Part shown: piece by piece, positions 5,585-5,597 of the stretch | Layout: every line of letters begins with the position of its first letter | How positions within the stretch are numbered: the first letter of the stretch is position 1 | From: Clostridia bacterium | GTDB lineage: Bacteria > Bacillota > Clostridia > Oscillospirales > CAG-272 | Direction of reading: 5' to 3' | DNA length: 5,597 bases | NCBI GenBank assembly: GCA_024408015.1 | Contig: JAKSVJ010000093.1 | Location: forward strand, 1-5,597 | Notes under the pieces: generated by a model | What the model was told of the DNA's origin: nothing | The model's input: only the letters and a program-made list of their open reading frames with translations | Databases searched by the model: none | Made by a program: the position numbers and the translations under genes

Positions 5585-5597
5585 TTTGGGATTTAAA

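Overview
The window is AT-rich and all genes lie on the + strand. It looks like a piece of a low-GC Bacillota chromosome, probably an uncultured Bacilli-type or Mollicutes-related lineage. This rests on base composition, AGGAG/AAGGA ribosome-binding sites before two genes, U-tailed intrinsic terminators, and SipW/TasA-type secretion signals ending in an A/S-W-F motif. The taxonomic placement is an inference and is not firm.

Layout. (1) 1-81: leader of the first gene, with a small hairpin and a clear Shine-Dalgarno. (2) 82-1032: a 316-residue TasA/camelysin-like secreted protein. (3) 1034-1116: palindromes, a candidate promoter and an intrinsic terminator that overlaps that promoter's predicted start. 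(4) 1117-1458: a 113-residue protein with two membrane segments, followed by a strong terminator. (5) 1538-1680: an inverted repeat, an extended -10 promoter and a cyclic-dinucleotide (GEMM-I) riboswitch aptamer that stops nine bases before the next start codon. (6) 1681-2472 and 2474-5443: a two-gene operon of secreted proteins of 263 and 989 residues. The larger one opens with a GLUG-like beta-helix region. (7) 5455-5597: a weak hairpin, another extended -10 promoter and a second riboswitch aptamer, identical to the first over 69 bases. The gene it controls lies beyond the window.

How the parts fit. The window appears to be a cell-surface locus under second-messenger control. One aptamer governs a pair of exported proteins and its twin governs whatever comes next, so the locus is probably a string of riboswitch-led surface-protein operons. 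Cyclic di-GMP riboswitches in Bacillota are known to control adhesins and pili, which suits this content. Two details stand out. Both aptamers carry A instead of G at the ligand-contacting position 20 (Vc2 numbering), the change associated with recognition of 3',3'-cyclic GMP-AMP. The first aptamer also has no ordinary expression platform: its 3' strand is perfectly complementary over 8 bases to codons 9-11 of the gene it controls, so the switch may extend into the coding sequence.
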